Of a stretch of DNA of 64,000 nucleotides, positions 25,770-34,131 are shown one piece after another (within the stretch, counting starts at the first letter, position 1; each line of letters starts with the position of its first letter). This stretch comes from Enterococcus alcedinis (GTDB taxonomy: Bacteria; Bacillota; Bacilli; Lactobacillales; Enterococcaceae), in NCBI RefSeq assembly GCF_014635985.1, contig NZ_BMDT01000002.1, forward strand, positions 1-64,000, written 5' to 3'. The translations under genes and the position numbers were made by a program. The notes below the pieces were generated by a model that saw only the letters and a program-made list of their open reading frames with translations, searched no databases and was not told where the DNA came from.

Positions 25770-26196
25770 ACAAGCCAGTCTTACAGAAATCACATTTGTT
25801 GCAACGCTTGCTCAAGAACTTTGGCCTGATAATACCGTTGCCTCACTGGAAGCGGAGATGCGCGAAAGTCTCAAAAATTCCGATACTACTTTCTTCCTAT
25901 ACTACGCTGACAATCAAGCGGTCGCTTTTGCCCATGTTCAATTGCGCCATGATTATGTTGAAGGGACAGACAGCTCGCCCGTCGGTTACTTAGAAGGAAT
26001 CTATGTACAAGAAGCGCTTCGTAAACAAGGGATTGCTGGGCAATTATTAACTGCTTGTCAAACTTGGGCCAAGCAACAAGGTTGTACAGAATTTGCGAGT
26101 GATTGTGAACTGACGAATGACGAGAGTTTACGATTTCACTTATCCCACGGATTTATTGAAGCGAATCGGATCATTTGTTTTACGAAAAAACTATAA
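25762..26196 (+). CDS. GNAT acetyltransferase resembling aminoglycoside 6'-N-acetyltransferases
   Basis: The 144-aa GNAT protein contains, in order, ELWPD (about residue 20), FAHVQLRHDYVEG with SSPVGYLEGIYV, the acetyl-CoA loop RKQGIAGQLL, GCTEFASDCELTN and the C-terminal block HGFIEANRIICFTKKL. From memory this motif series (LWPD, RHDYV, SPV-YLEGI, ASD, GF-E-R---F-K-L) is that of the chromosomal AAC(6')-I subgroup seen in Gram-negatives, not the AAC(6')-Ii of E. faecium. An ordinary GNAT on another amine is the alternative. The start at 25762 follows AAAGGAC and overlaps the thioesterase stop. Confidence 0.7.
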   Translation: MIRQASLTEITFVATLAQELWPDNTVASLEAEMRESLKNSDTTFFLYYADNQAVAFAHVQLRHDYVEGTDSSPVGYLEGIYVQEALRKQGIAGQLLTACQTWAKQQGCTEFASDCELTNDESLRFHLSHGFIEANRIICFTKKL

Positions 26197-26200
26197 ATAG

Positions 26201-26239
26201 AAAAAAGGAATTCAGCCCAAACGAGCGAATTCCTTTTTT
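26201..26239. terminator. Bidirectional terminator
   Basis: AAAAAAGGAATTC and GAATTCCTTTTTT (13 bp, perfect) separate the convergent acetyltransferase and DUF1003 genes. Confidence 0.92.
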
Positions 26240-26240
26240 A

Positions 26241-26975
26241 TTATTCTATTTGTTCCTTTTCTTCTCGTACGACAGTTTCAAGTGCATCCACTTGTTTTTG
26301 CAGTTCTTCTAAAAGCGATAATTGAATCGTTTGAATCTCAATTAAATGTTGCCATTCATTGGTTAATAAATGATCCAACTTTTGATGCAACAAACGAATT
26401 TCGATTTCTGCCTTTAAATTGGTTTGATAATCATTGGACGTTTGTAACCGATCACGTTCCGCTTGTCGATTTTGACTCATCATAATAATCGGTGCTTGGA
26501 TGGCAGCTAAACAAGACAAAACCAGGTTTAGCAAAATGTACGGATACGGATCAAACCTTTGGCCGAATAACGCAAGCGAATTTATCGTAATCCAACTAAT
26601 TAAAACAAACATAAAACTGAAAATAAACGGCCAACTCCCACCAAACTTCGCAATCGCATCTGCTGTTTTTTGTCCTAAGGTCAATCGATTTTTAATGCTA
26701 TGGTTTGTATTTTTCGTCACTGGTTGCCCTTGTTCAATACTCTTAAATACCGTTTCATTTAGATGATTCATCTCTTTAGAATCACTTTGAATCGTTTCTT
26801 TAATATGAGCCAAACGATAGTCCGTCACACAAGAAAAGCAGAGCATACTTGCATCTGTTAACTCTGGATGATCGCTTAGAATCATTTTTTTCACATCCGG
26901 TTCAACCTCTTTTAATAAGACACCCGTTACAAGTGAATTGCCACATATTGAACAATGAATCGTCGTTTTCCCCAT
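26241..26975 (-). CDS. DUF1003 membrane protein with N-terminal Cys-pair motif
   Basis: The 244-aa product has an N-terminal domain with two Cys pairs (CSICGN and CFSC, a likely metal site), two hydrophobic helices (GSWPFIFSFMFVLISWITINSLALF; YPYILLNLVLSCLAAIQAPIIM) followed by the DUF1003 hallmark QNRQAERDRLQTSNDYQTNLKAE, and a C-terminal coiled coil. The function of DUF1003 is unknown. The ATG at 26975 is preferred over a GTG at 26984 that overlaps the AAGGAT box. Confidence 0.85.
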   Translation of the reverse strand: MGKTTIHCSICGNSLVTGVLLKEVEPDVKKMILSDHPELTDASMLCFSCVTDYRLAHIKETIQSDSKEMNHLNETVFKSIEQGQPVTKNTNHSIKNRLTLGQKTADAIAKFGGSWPFIFSFMFVLISWITINSLALFGQRFDPYPYILLNLVLSCLAAIQAPIIMMSQNRQAERDRLQTSNDYQTNLKAEIEIRLLHQKLDHLLTNEWQHLIEIQTIQLSLLEELQKQVDALETVVREEKEQIE

Positions 26976-27128
26976 ACTAGACACATCCTTTATTTGATGG
27001 TAAAATCCTCTTCTTCGCGCTTATTATAGCATATCTCGCTTCTATTAAAGAGCGTTTACATTCTGATCAGAAGCAATCGGTTTAATTAAAAGATGGATAT
27101 CAGTTATACTATTATTGGAGGGATGAAC

Positions 27129-27881
27129 ATGAAATTAGCCATTCGAAAAAGAAAAATTGGGAATATTCCTATTTTAGAAGTTGTAGATGAAACAAAAATT
27201 TATGAACCGATGCCGTTGATTATTTATTATCATGGTTGGCAAACAGCCAAAGAGCTCGTCTTAACTCAGGGCCGAAAATTAGCCAAGCAAGGGTTTCGTG
27301 TTGTCTTACCTGATGCTGCCAATCACGGCGAACGTAAAACAGAGCTTTCCCCAATCCCATCATTAACTTTTTGGAATAGTATCCAAAGTAACTTATTTGA
27401 ATTTTCATTTATCGTTGATTTTTTTGAAAATTTAGGCGTTACAACCAATCAAATTGGTGTCGGTGGGGTTTCAATGGGTGGCATGACGACCGCTGGATTA
27501 TTAACCCAACATCCAGAAATTACTGCAGCAGCTTGTATTATGGGGTCACCCGCCATGATTCGTTATCGTGAACGGATTTTATATCATGCCAATGCGGCAG
27601 GTTTCTTTTTGCCACATGATTATGAACAACTGCTGGGATGGATTGATGCTTATGATTTGGATTCGCAAATTGAAACATTAGGCGAGCGTCCGTTCTTAAT
27701 TTGGCACGGCACCGACGACGAAAAAATTCCTTATGAACATATCCAAGACTTTGTTGAAAAACATCCGCAAGAAAACATTGAATTTGTTTCCGAAGACGAA
27801 CGTCACTTAGTTCGTGGGGCAACAATGGATTTAGTCACCGACTTTTTTGTCGAACACCTTTCCACTGAAAATCAGGTCTAA
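27129..27881 (+). CDS. Alpha/beta hydrolase (YitV/esterase-like)
   Basis: The 250-aa cytosolic hydrolase has the oxyanion region IIYYHGWQTAKE, nucleophile elbow GGVSMGGM (Ser near residue 118), acid in HGTDDEKIPYEH and catalytic His in SEDERHLVRG. The family contains carboxylesterases and acyl-peptide hydrolase-like enzymes; the substrate cannot be assigned. The ATG at 27129 is 7 nt after GGAGGG. The longer frame from 27093 contains the TATACT -10 box and is unlikely to be translated. Confidence 0.87.
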   Translation: MKLAIRKRKIGNIPILEVVDETKIYEPMPLIIYYHGWQTAKELVLTQGRKLAKQGFRVVLPDAANHGERKTELSPIPSLTFWNSIQSNLFEFSFIVDFFENLGVTTNQIGVGGVSMGGMTTAGLLTQHPEITAAACIMGSPAMIRYRERILYHANAAGFFLPHDYEQLLGWIDAYDLDSQIETLGERPFLIWHGTDDEKIPYEHIQDFVEKHPQENIEFVSEDERHLVRGATMDLVTDFFVEHLSTENQV

Positions 27882-27934
27882 AAAAGAACGTTCGTAGTCA
27901 AGAGATACTTCCTTGGCTACAAACGTTCTTTTTA
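27880..27934. terminator. Bidirectional terminator
   Basis: AAAAAAGAACGTT..AACGTTCTTTTT with an inner GTAG..CTAC pairing closes the hydrolase and FusB-like genes, which converge here. Confidence 0.88.
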
Positions 27935-28576
27935 TTTGGCTTTGACTTGTTCAATAAAGGCATCGAAATGGGTTCTTGTCTGTAGTTGACGATTACATGC
28001 CTCACTGTTATAGCAAATATAATTGCCTTTAGTTTTGTACTGTCCGTCTTTATTGACTTTTCCTTTGACTGTAAATAAAGAAACCCCACTCGTTCCATGA
28101 CAAATCGTACAAATGCCTTTTTTGACTTCATTACTAATTGTTCCTTGCAACCCTTGGAGTTTCGCATTTTGATAATACAAAATGAATTTACTTTGTTGAC
28201 CTGGATCATTCCAAGCGTAAAACGAATATTCTTTTAAATCAATGGTTTCCCAATCGGGCATTTGAATTTTCTTTGTTTTGGCGAAAGCCTTCTTAACTCC
28301 CGCTTCACTTGGTTGTTTAAACGGGCGAACAAATAAACGTAGATTCTCCAAATAGCGATCGACTTCTCTTTGACTATCGGTAATTTTTTCAATCGCCATT
28401 ACAATTGCTAATTCTTCTTGTGTTAAATGACTTAATTCTTCTTTAATCGTTTCAAAAGCCAAACCACGAACCGCTTGAATCGTTGAGCGATCATTGACAC
28501 TGCGATGCGTTTGGGCTAGTAGTTGCGTTTGTTCACGTAAAAAGTAATAGTTATAGGGTTCTAAAAATGGATGCAT
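27932..28576 (-). CDS. FusB/FusC-family EF-G-binding protein
   Basis: The 214-aa product matches the FusB layout: an N-terminal helical bundle (PYNYYFLREQTQLLAQTHRSVND, LFVRPFKQPSEAGVKKAF, KKIQMPDW) and a C-terminal treble-clef zinc domain with CTICHGTSGVSLF and GNYICYNSEACNRQL supplying the Cys ligands. FusB proteins bind domains III-V of EF-G and free it from fusidic-acid-stalled ribosomes. Chromosomal homologues of lower activity are common in Gram-positive cocci and Listeria, so resistance cannot be assumed. The RBS is AGGAGGGG. Confidence 0.88.
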   Translation of the reverse strand: MHPFLEPYNYYFLREQTQLLAQTHRSVNDRSTIQAVRGLAFETIKEELSHLTQEELAIVMAIEKITDSQREVDRYLENLRLFVRPFKQPSEAGVKKAFAKTKKIQMPDWETIDLKEYSFYAWNDPGQQSKFILYYQNAKLQGLQGTISNEVKKGICTICHGTSGVSLFTVKGKVNKDGQYKTKGNYICYNSEACNRQLQTRTHFDAFIEQVKAK

Positions 28577-28697
28577 GATACCCCTCCTCTGTCGAAAGTA
28601 TAACGAAAATAAAAATAACGGTCAATGATTGTTTGCTATTCTAACGTCTGGATGGTATGCTATGTCATAACTTTTTTAGGAATCGGAGTGGATGCAT

Positions 28698-29246
28698 ATG
28701 TCAAAATATTTTCATTTACCAATCGGAGACGGTTATTCTTTAGTCGCAGCTGAAATCACGATGGCTGAAGACATTTTTAAATTGGTTGATTCGAATCGTG
28801 AGCATTTACGAACCTTTTTAGATTTTGTCGATGCTTCCGTCGATGTAACCTTGCAAGAAAATTATATCAAAATGAAACTTCAAGGTTCGGCTAACGGCAC
28901 CGATAAGCTTTTTTTCATCGCATCTGGCGATCAATTAATCGGAACCATCGATTTGCATGCCATTCATCCCACTGTAAAAAAAGCTGAAATTGGCTATTGG
29001 GTTCATACGGATTACACGAAAAAAGGCGTAACCTCTAAAGCCGTACGTGCGCTTTGCCAGTATGCCTTTGATGTTCTAAAATTAAACAAGTTGACCATTA
29101 TGGCTGATGTGCGAAACATCGGCAGCAATAAAGTCGCTCAAAGTTGTGGCTTTACACTACTAGGTACACGCCCACAAGATATTTTTATTTATGAAGAGTT
29201 TCAAGATATGAATGAATACTACTTATTAAAAGAATCTTTTCGTTAA
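28698..29246 (+). CDS. GNAT acetyltransferase, RimJ/RimL-like
   Basis: The 182-aa product has the RimL pattern: DIFKLVDSNREHLRTFLDFVD at the N-terminus, then GTIDLHAIHPTVKKAEIGYWV, KKGVTSKAVRALCQYAF (acetyl-CoA loop) and DVRNIGSNKVAQSCGFTLLG. Such enzymes acetylate N-termini of ribosomal proteins or small amines. The exact substrate is open. The ATG at 28698 (GGAG 9 nt upstream) is preferred to the ATG two codons earlier. Confidence 0.85.
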   Translation: MSKYFHLPIGDGYSLVAAEITMAEDIFKLVDSNREHLRTFLDFVDASVDVTLQENYIKMKLQGSANGTDKLFFIASGDQLIGTIDLHAIHPTVKKAEIGYWVHTDYTKKGVTSKAVRALCQYAFDVLKLNKLTIMADVRNIGSNKVAQSCGFTLLGTRPQDIFIYEEFQDMNEYYLLKESFR

Positions 29247-29295
29247 AAAAATCCCCCTGATTTTTCTCTTGATGCGAAAAAAATCGGGGGTTTTT
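29245..29295. terminator. Bidirectional terminator
   Basis: CCCCCTGATTTTT and AAAAATCGGGGG with flanking A and T tracts separate the acetyltransferase and dat genes. Confidence 0.88.
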
Positions 29296-29301
29296 ATTCG
29301 A

Positions 29302-30144
29302 TTAATCAATCGTTGAAGCAATGTATAACGCTAACAGTTGTTGTGTCAAAGGGCCTGGTTTCCCATCACCTATCGCCTGACCATCAATCGATACTATTGG
29401 CACGATTTCATAGATACTATTTGTTACGAAACATTCGTCGATATCTGCTAGTTGACTGACTTTGACCGCTTCTTCGATCACAATCAGATTATTTTCCTTC
29501 GCTAGTTGCAATAAATGTTGCTTCGTAATACCTGGTAAAATCAAGTTCCCATCTGGATGAGTGTAAATCACACCATCAATCACAAACCAAGCATTTGAAG
29601 CCGAGGCTTCCGTAAAAACACCATCGCGCTCAAGTAACGCGTCATCATAGTCTTTCTTGACTGCTTCATCGAGTGATAACAGATTCCCCATCAAACTCAG
29701 AGACTTAATGTCGCAATGCAACCAACGCATATCTGGAATAACGGTTGCTCGCTGCCCCGTTTGTTGAAGCACTACAGGGCGTTCAAACGGTAACGTATAG
29801 CCCAAATAAACGGGTGTTACACTGCCTTTTTCTGGAATTAAATGTTGTCTAGGCGAAACAATCCCACGTGAGATTTGAAAATAAACGAGCCCATTTTGAA
29901 CTTCTGTTGCTTCGATTAAATCTTCTAGCATCTTTCCTAATTCTGATTTTGTAAATGGTAAACCTAAATGAATCTTCTCTGCGCCTCGTTCCAATCGGTC
30001 GAAATGCTCGGAAAACATAAACATTTTTCCGGCATAAATCCGTACCGCTTCATATAAGCCATCGCCAAAGTGATACCCACGATCTTCAAAAGAAATCGCT
30101 ACTTCATCCTTTTCAACAATTTGTCCATTGAATAATGTTTTCAT
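29302..30144 (-). CDS. dat: D-amino acid transaminase
   Basis: The 280-aa fold-type IV PLP enzyme begins MKTLFNGQIVEKDEVAISFEDRGYHFGDGLYEAVRIY and has the PLP lysine in CDIKSLSLMGNLL, the Glu in GVFTEASASNAWFV and GNLILPGITKQ. D-amino acid transaminase interconverts D-Ala and alpha-keto acids, yielding D-Glu for peptidoglycan, and complements the alr gene near 63 kb. Branched-chain aminotransferase is the nearest alternative; the D-Dat-like EDRGYHFGDG..EAVRIY favours dat. The ATG at 30144 follows GAGGGATGGGG. Confidence 0.9.
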   Translation of the reverse strand: MKTLFNGQIVEKDEVAISFEDRGYHFGDGLYEAVRIYAGKMFMFSEHFDRLERGAEKIHLGLPFTKSELGKMLEDLIEATEVQNGLVYFQISRGIVSPRQHLIPEKGSVTPVYLGYTLPFERPVVLQQTGQRATVIPDMRWLHCDIKSLSLMGNLLSLDEAVKKDYDDALLERDGVFTEASASNAWFVIDGVIYTHPDGNLILPGITKQHLLQLAKENNLIVIEEAVKVSQLADIDECFVTNSIYEIVPIVSIDGQAIGDGKPGPLTQQLLALYIASTID

Positions 30145-30160
30145 TGCCCCATCCCTCATC

Positions 30161-30610
30161 TCATTTATTCGTGTAATCACTAAAATACTTCGTCTGCCAT
30201 TTTTGTGTTCGTGCTGCACTCGCATTTAAATCGGTTTCCCATATCGGATAGACTCGCAACGCCATTTTCCCTTTACTCGTGTCACTCGATAAAATTCCTT
30301 GCTGCAAAAGTACCTCTTTCGGAAAAAGAAAGCATCCTTGTTTTTCGGCATCCTTAACAATCACGATTAGCTGGTTCGGTGCTTCTAAAAAAGCATACGG
30401 CTGATTTTTATTTTGCGGATCTTTTTCCCAAAACACGACAAAATAGCCTTTTTTCTTCGGTGTCTTTTTGGCTAAACGACTCCGAAACGTCTCACCACTT
30501 ATCGTGAAAGTCATTCCTTCATAATCTTCATTTTGTGTTTCATACGTTCTATTTTCGATTTTTTGATCTGACGTTAGCCAATAATCTTGTAACCAATTCA
30601 ATGTTTGCAT
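30161..30610 (-). CDS. MepB-family protein
   Basis: The 149-aa product matches MepB: YEGMTFTISGETFRSRLAKKTPKKKGYFVVFWEKD, QPYAFLEAPNQLIVIV, GCFLFPKEVLLQQGILSS and KGKMALRVYPIWE. In Staphylococcus aureus mepB lies beside the multidrug exporter mepA and has no known activity; here it lies between a phosphoribosyltransferase and dat. It is 16 bp upstream of dat and probably co-transcribed. Start 30610 follows AAAGGG. Confidence 0.85.
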   Translation of the reverse strand: MQTLNWLQDYWLTSDQKIENRTYETQNEDYEGMTFTISGETFRSRLAKKTPKKKGYFVVFWEKDPQNKNQPYAFLEAPNQLIVIVKDAEKQGCFLFPKEVLLQQGILSSDTSKGKMALRVYPIWETDLNASAARTQKWQTKYFSDYTNK

Positions 30611-30656
30611 AGGCAGCCCTTTCTTAACGATTGATTCTAGCATACGCTAGAAGTAG

Positions 30657-30695
30657 AAAAGATGCGAACTGTTCAAAGCACAATTCGCATCTTTT
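30657..30695. terminator. Terminator after the permease-phosphoribosyltransferase pair
   Basis: AAAAGATGCGAA and TTCGCATCTTTT form a 12-bp stem with a 15-nt loop, 10 nt beyond the minus-strand stop at 30706. Confidence 0.88.
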
Positions 30696-30705
30696 GCGTT
30701 GATTT

Positions 30706-31251
30706 TTATAGAGGAAACAATGGTAATTCTTCTAAAAATACAATGTCCTCACGATTGGCAGCGTCGCCTTCTGCTAAAACAGCTGCTTGGGCAATCACCT
30801 TCGCACCGGCTTTTTCAACCAATGTGACTAATGCTTGCAAGGATTCGCCAGTACTAATCACATCATCAATAATCGCGACATTTTTCCCAGCAATCAATGC
30901 AGCGTCGCGTCCATCTAAGATTAAGGTCTGTTCTTTTTGTGTTGTAATTGAAAAAACCGATGCTTCTAAAGGGGCATCCATATAGGCTTTAACGCTTTTT
31001 CGAGCGACGATATACGTTTTAAAATCCATGATCCGTGCTAACTCTTGCAACAAGGGAATCCCTTTGGCTTCAGCTGTGACTAAATAATCGATGTCGGTTG
31101 GTAATTTTTTAGCCAAAGCAATGGCTGCCTGGGTTGTCATTTCTGCATCTCCCAATAAAACAAATGAAGCAATCGCTAAATCTTCTGCCACTTGAATAAT
31201 GGGCAACGTTCTTTTTAGCCCGGCTACTTGTAATTCATATGTCTTCTCCAT
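30706..31251 (-). CDS. Purine phosphoribosyltransferase-family protein (apt-like)
   Basis: The 181-aa product has the type I phosphoribosyltransferase core: DIDYLVTAEAKGIPLLQELAR, the PRPP-binding loop VAIIDDVISTGESLQALV near residues 120-137, and an adenine PRTase-like hood. It converts a free purine base and PRPP to the nucleotide. The specific base (adenine, xanthine or guanine) is not settled. It is translated from just past the stop of the upstream permease, suggesting uptake and salvage of one substrate. The start at 31251 uses GGAG 13 nt upstream. Confidence 0.83.
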   Translation of the reverse strand: MEKTYELQVAGLKRTLPIIQVAEDLAIASFVLLGDAEMTTQAAIALAKKLPTDIDYLVTAEAKGIPLLQELARIMDFKTYIVARKSVKAYMDAPLEASVFSITTQKEQTLILDGRDAALIAGKNVAIIDDVISTGESLQALVTLVEKAGAKVIAQAAVLAEGDAANREDIVFLEELPLFPL

Positions 31252-31252
31252 A

Positions 31253-32326
31253 TTATAAGAACACTCCAATCATCGGTAAAATAAATTTAATCACTAAACC
31301 TGCTAGCATCCCAAAAAATGGATCAAACAAAGCCGTTACAACCATCGTCACACTACCGACTAATGGATTTTCAGCTACAGCTGGTTGAATATTTCCAGTA
31401 ACCGTTACAAAAGCACCTAAAACAAATAAGAAACCTGCAATCGATTCAGTCGGAACGTATTTCCCCATTTTCGGTAAAATCCCTGTCCCTAAAATAATCG
31501 CCATAATCGTCATCATTAAGACACCTGAGAAAACAGGATTTGGCGCACTACCTGTCGCAGAGATAATCGATTCCAGTGGTGCCCCACCAAAAGCACTCGA
31601 GATTAAATCAGCAACAGAACTAACAACCGTTAACACATCAACGTTGACCGGATTGGCCTCACTGCCCGTCATACTTCCCGTAATCATCCCAAAGGAGATA
31701 TTTGAACCGATATTCAGACAAGCAAGTGCAAGCGCGCCACGTAAGATACGCCCTGAAAACATTGGTTTAATGAACGATAGTTTTTGATCACCCACACCAG
31801 CCGGTAATTCAATTGTCGCTTTTTTATAATAAACCGAATAAAGCGTTGAAATGACCACCGATAGTAAAATCGTATAAACCAAATCTTTCGTAAAAATATA
31901 CACGAGAATAGCCGAGATCATTGAAATCCAACCCACATCGACATTCGTTTGCGTCATACGAATTGCTGCACGAGCTAAAATAAAACCAACCCCCGCCATC
32001 ATTCCAGCAGTAATATCGGTGCCTAAAAAATCAACTAACGTATTCATCCAACCCAATAAACCCACAGCCGTCATTAATACTGCTGCCCATAAAATAATTG
32101 AAATTCGTTCGCGTTTATTATCCCCTAACGCACCCGCAACTGTAATCGATTCGACTTGAAACGAAATCGGAGCAACCGACCCCGTCACCGCATTCGCCAC
32201 TGCCGAAAAAGCAAAAGCAATCGCGGTTGGAAATGCTGCAAAACCTAATGATAACGCTAAAATCCCTTGTGGTACGCCATTAATGACTACACCAATCGCA
32301 GCCAGTAAATCTTGAATAAATTCCAT
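31253..32326 (-). CDS. Putative purine or xanthine permease (NCS2-like)
   Basis: The 357-aa product is highly hydrophobic, with about ten membrane segments (GILALSLGFAAFPTAIAFAFSAVANAVTG; ISIILWAAVLMTAVGLLGW; GMMAGVGFILARAAIRMTQ; VLMMTIMAIILGTGIL). Motifs such as SSAFGGAPLESIISATGSAPNP and FLFVLGAFVTVTG resemble NCS2/AzgA-type nucleobase permeases, which usually exceed 420 aa, so it may be a shorter subfamily. Coupling to a phosphoribosyltransferase supports a nucleobase substrate. No purine riboswitch was found upstream. Confidence 0.65.
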   Translation of the reverse strand: MEFIQDLLAAIGVVINGVPQGILALSLGFAAFPTAIAFAFSAVANAVTGSVAPISFQVESITVAGALGDNKRERISIILWAAVLMTAVGLLGWMNTLVDFLGTDITAGMMAGVGFILARAAIRMTQTNVDVGWISMISAILVYIFTKDLVYTILLSVVISTLYSVYYKKATIELPAGVGDQKLSFIKPMFSGRILRGALALACLNIGSNISFGMITGSMTGSEANPVNVDVLTVVSSVADLISSAFGGAPLESIISATGSAPNPVFSGVLMMTIMAIILGTGILPKMGKYVPTESIAGFLFVLGAFVTVTGNIQPAVAENPLVGSVTMVVTALFDPFFGMLAGLVIKFILPMIGVFL

Positions 32327-32572
32327 AAAAACACTCCTTATTGTCTTTAAAATCTCCTATTCAGTTTATCGAATCAAAAACCCTTCCGCAACCATTTGTT
32401 ACCATTTAATCATATTCAACTCAATATCGTTCGTATAACAAAACAAAAATCTCTTTAAAAAGAATAAAAAATAAGAACAATCAATTAATATCCGAACGTA
32501 AAACATTTATTTCATCTCCCTAATTTTCTTTTATTCTTTTCGTTTAGATACCTTATTTCTATTTTTTAAACA
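32327..32572. other. Intergenic region with no feature identified
   Basis: About 245 bp of AT-rich sequence lie between the permease start and the rplT terminator. It should hold the permease promoter. No purine or guanine riboswitch core was recognised on the minus strand and no ORF of note occurs. Confidence 0.5.
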
Positions 32573-32600
32573 CAAAAAAACCCACTATTTCTAGTGGGTT
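32573..32600 (-). terminator. infC-rpmI-rplT terminator
   Basis: AACCCACTA..TAGTGGGTT forms a 9-bp stem with a GAAA-like loop and a following run of T on the minus strand. Confidence 0.92.
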
Positions 32601-32628
32601 AAACGTTGTTTTTACAATGTTTTCAAGC

Positions 32629-32988
32629 TTATTTAGCTAATGCTGTTTTAGCTTGATCTGCAATTGCAGTAAATGCTGCTGCATCGTTAACTGCTAAATC
32701 TGCTAACATTTTACGGTTAACATCAATTTCAGCTAATTTCAAACCGTGCATTAATTTTGAGTAGCTTAAGCCATTGATACGAGCTGCCGCGTTGATACGT
32801 GTAATCCATAATCCACGGAAATCACGTTTCTTTTGACGACGATCTCTATATGCGTAGTAATATGAGTTCATTACTTGTTCTTTTGCTGTTTTAAATAAAG
32901 TATGTTTCGAACCGTAATAGCCTTTTGCTAATTTAAGCACCTTTTTACGACGCTTACGAGTTACTGTTCCACCTTTAACACGTGCCAT
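32629..32988 (-). CDS. rplT: 50S ribosomal protein L20
   Basis: The 119-aa product begins [38 protein letters not shown], diagnostic of L20. It binds domain I of 23S rRNA early in 50S assembly and, in related bacteria, autoregulates its own operon through the leader RNA upstream of infC. Third gene of the infC operon, with a TAGGAGG RBS. Confidence 0.99.
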   Translation of the reverse strand: MARVKGGTVTRKRRKKVLKLAKGYYGSKHTLFKTAKEQVMNSYYYAYRDRRQKKRDFRGLWITRINAAARINGLSYSKLMHGLKLAEIDVNRKMLADLAVNDAAAFTAIADQAKTALAK

Positions 32989-33060
32989 GTTTAATTCCTC
33001 CTAAATGTAAATGTATCTTTTCTTGAATTTTTTAAATTACTTAAAGCGTAGCTATTCTTA

Positions 33061-33261
33061 TTATTTTAAGTAAGCTAGCATTTGACGAATACGTTTGTAA
33101 TCGCCTTTTGAAACCATGCCTGCTTTACGCAATTGACGGCGTTGTTTCTTTGTTTTTCCGTGGAAACGGTGGCTTGTAAATGCACGGAATCTCTTTAATC
33201 CGCCTGAACCAGTACGTTTAACGCGCTTTGCTAATCCGCGGTGTGTTTTTTGTTTTGGCAT
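33061..33261 (-). CDS. rpmI: 50S ribosomal protein L35
   Basis: The 66-aa basic protein begins [25 protein letters not shown], diagnostic of L35. The ATG at 33261 has GAGGAGG upstream; the frame opening 18 nt earlier overlaps that RBS. Middle gene of infC-rpmI-rplT. Confidence 0.98.
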   Translation of the reverse strand: MPKQKTHRGLAKRVKRTGSGGLKRFRAFTSHRFHGKTKKQRRQLRKAGMVSKGDYKRIRQMLAYLK

Positions 33262-33327
33262 AACTAATTTCCTCCTCAAAATCTTTCATTATCTGACAGT
33301 TTCACTAATTGCTTAGTGAGCCGCTAT

Positions 33328-33849
33328 TTACTTGTCGTTTTTTGGCGCTAACACTAGGAACATGCTGCGTCCGTCCATTTTCGCTTTCTGTTCCACTGTT
33401 GCAATATCTGTAGTTTCTTCAGCCAAACGATCCAGAACTTTCTGACCAATCTCTTTATGGGTAATGGCGCGTCCTTTAAAACGAATAGAAGCTTTCACTT
33501 TATCGCCTTTTTCAAGGAACTTACGTGCATTGCGAAGTTTTGTTTCGAAATCATGAATATCAATTGTTGGACTTAAGCGAACTTCTTTAACGTTAATCAC
33601 TTTTTGTTTCTTACGGGCATCTCTCTCGCGCTTTTGCAAGTCGAAGCGATGTTTTCCGTAATCCATAATACGTGCAACGGGTGGATTTGCATTAGGTGCA
33701 ACTAAAACAACATCTAAGTTTGCTTTTTCAGCAAGCTCTAATGCTTCTGATTTAGTTTTTACTCCAAGTTGTTCTCCATCTTGATCAATCAATCTTAGTT
33801 CACGAGCACGAATGCCGTCGTTTACCATCATATCCTTTGCTATGGTCAT
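33328..33849 (-). CDS. infC: Translation initiation factor IF-3
   Basis: The product (173 aa from 33849) shows the IF-3 N domain ([22 protein letters not shown]) and C domain ([38 protein letters not shown]). IF-3 binds the 30S subunit and rejects non-canonical initiation. The start is ambiguous: the ATG at 33849 is only 3 nt from GGAGG, while an in-frame ATA at 33843 sits at the ideal 9 nt. Rare start codons (AUU, AUA, AUC) are a known autoregulatory feature of infC. Confidence 0.97.
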   Translation of the reverse strand: MTIAKDMMVNDGIRARELRLIDQDGEQLGVKTKSEALELAEKANLDVVLVAPNANPPVARIMDYGKHRFDLQKRERDARKKQKVINVKEVRLSPTIDIHDFETKLRNARKFLEKGDKVKASIRFKGRAITHKEIGQKVLDRLAEETTDIATVEQKAKMDGRSMFLVLAPKNDK

Positions 33850-33894
33850 TCACCTCCAAGTTTTTTTGCGAGAAAAAAAGTTGTATTAATAGGG

Positions 33895-34031
33895 CGTAAA
33901 ATACAAAAAAAACGAGTTCTTATTCGAACCCGCGCGTACTCCAGCCTAAAAACGATCTGAAATCCTATTCTGCCCAGCAAAAATTATCACTAAGGCGAGA
34001 AGCGGGTGCTTCTACTTTTATTTCTCAACTT
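33895..34031 (-). ncRNA. infC operon leader (L20-leader type) with attenuator
   Basis: On the minus strand the leader carries GTAGAAGCACCCGCTTCTCGCC and then the hairpin CGGGTTC-GAATAA-GAACTCG followed by eight T. This arrangement upstream of infC-rpmI-rplT matches the known Firmicute L20 leader, in which L20 binds the RNA and favours termination. Identification rests on position and the terminator; the L20-binding fold was not modelled. Confidence 0.8.
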
Positions 34032-34131
34032 TAACAGTATAGCAAATATATATAGACACGTCAATGGTTTTACTAATATTTTTTCAACTTCTATGCTAGA
34101 ATAAAGAAAAAAGACGTTTAGGAGGCTTCTT

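Noticed and set aside
27047-27062. cre-like sequence ATGTAAACGCTCTT upstream of the alpha/beta hydrolase and DUF1003 genes.
   Set aside because: The 3' half lacks the conserved CA, so the match to the cre consensus is only partial.
32327-32572. Purine riboswitch upstream of the permease gene.
   Set aside because: The conserved TATA-loop sequences of the purine aptamer are not present on the minus strand.
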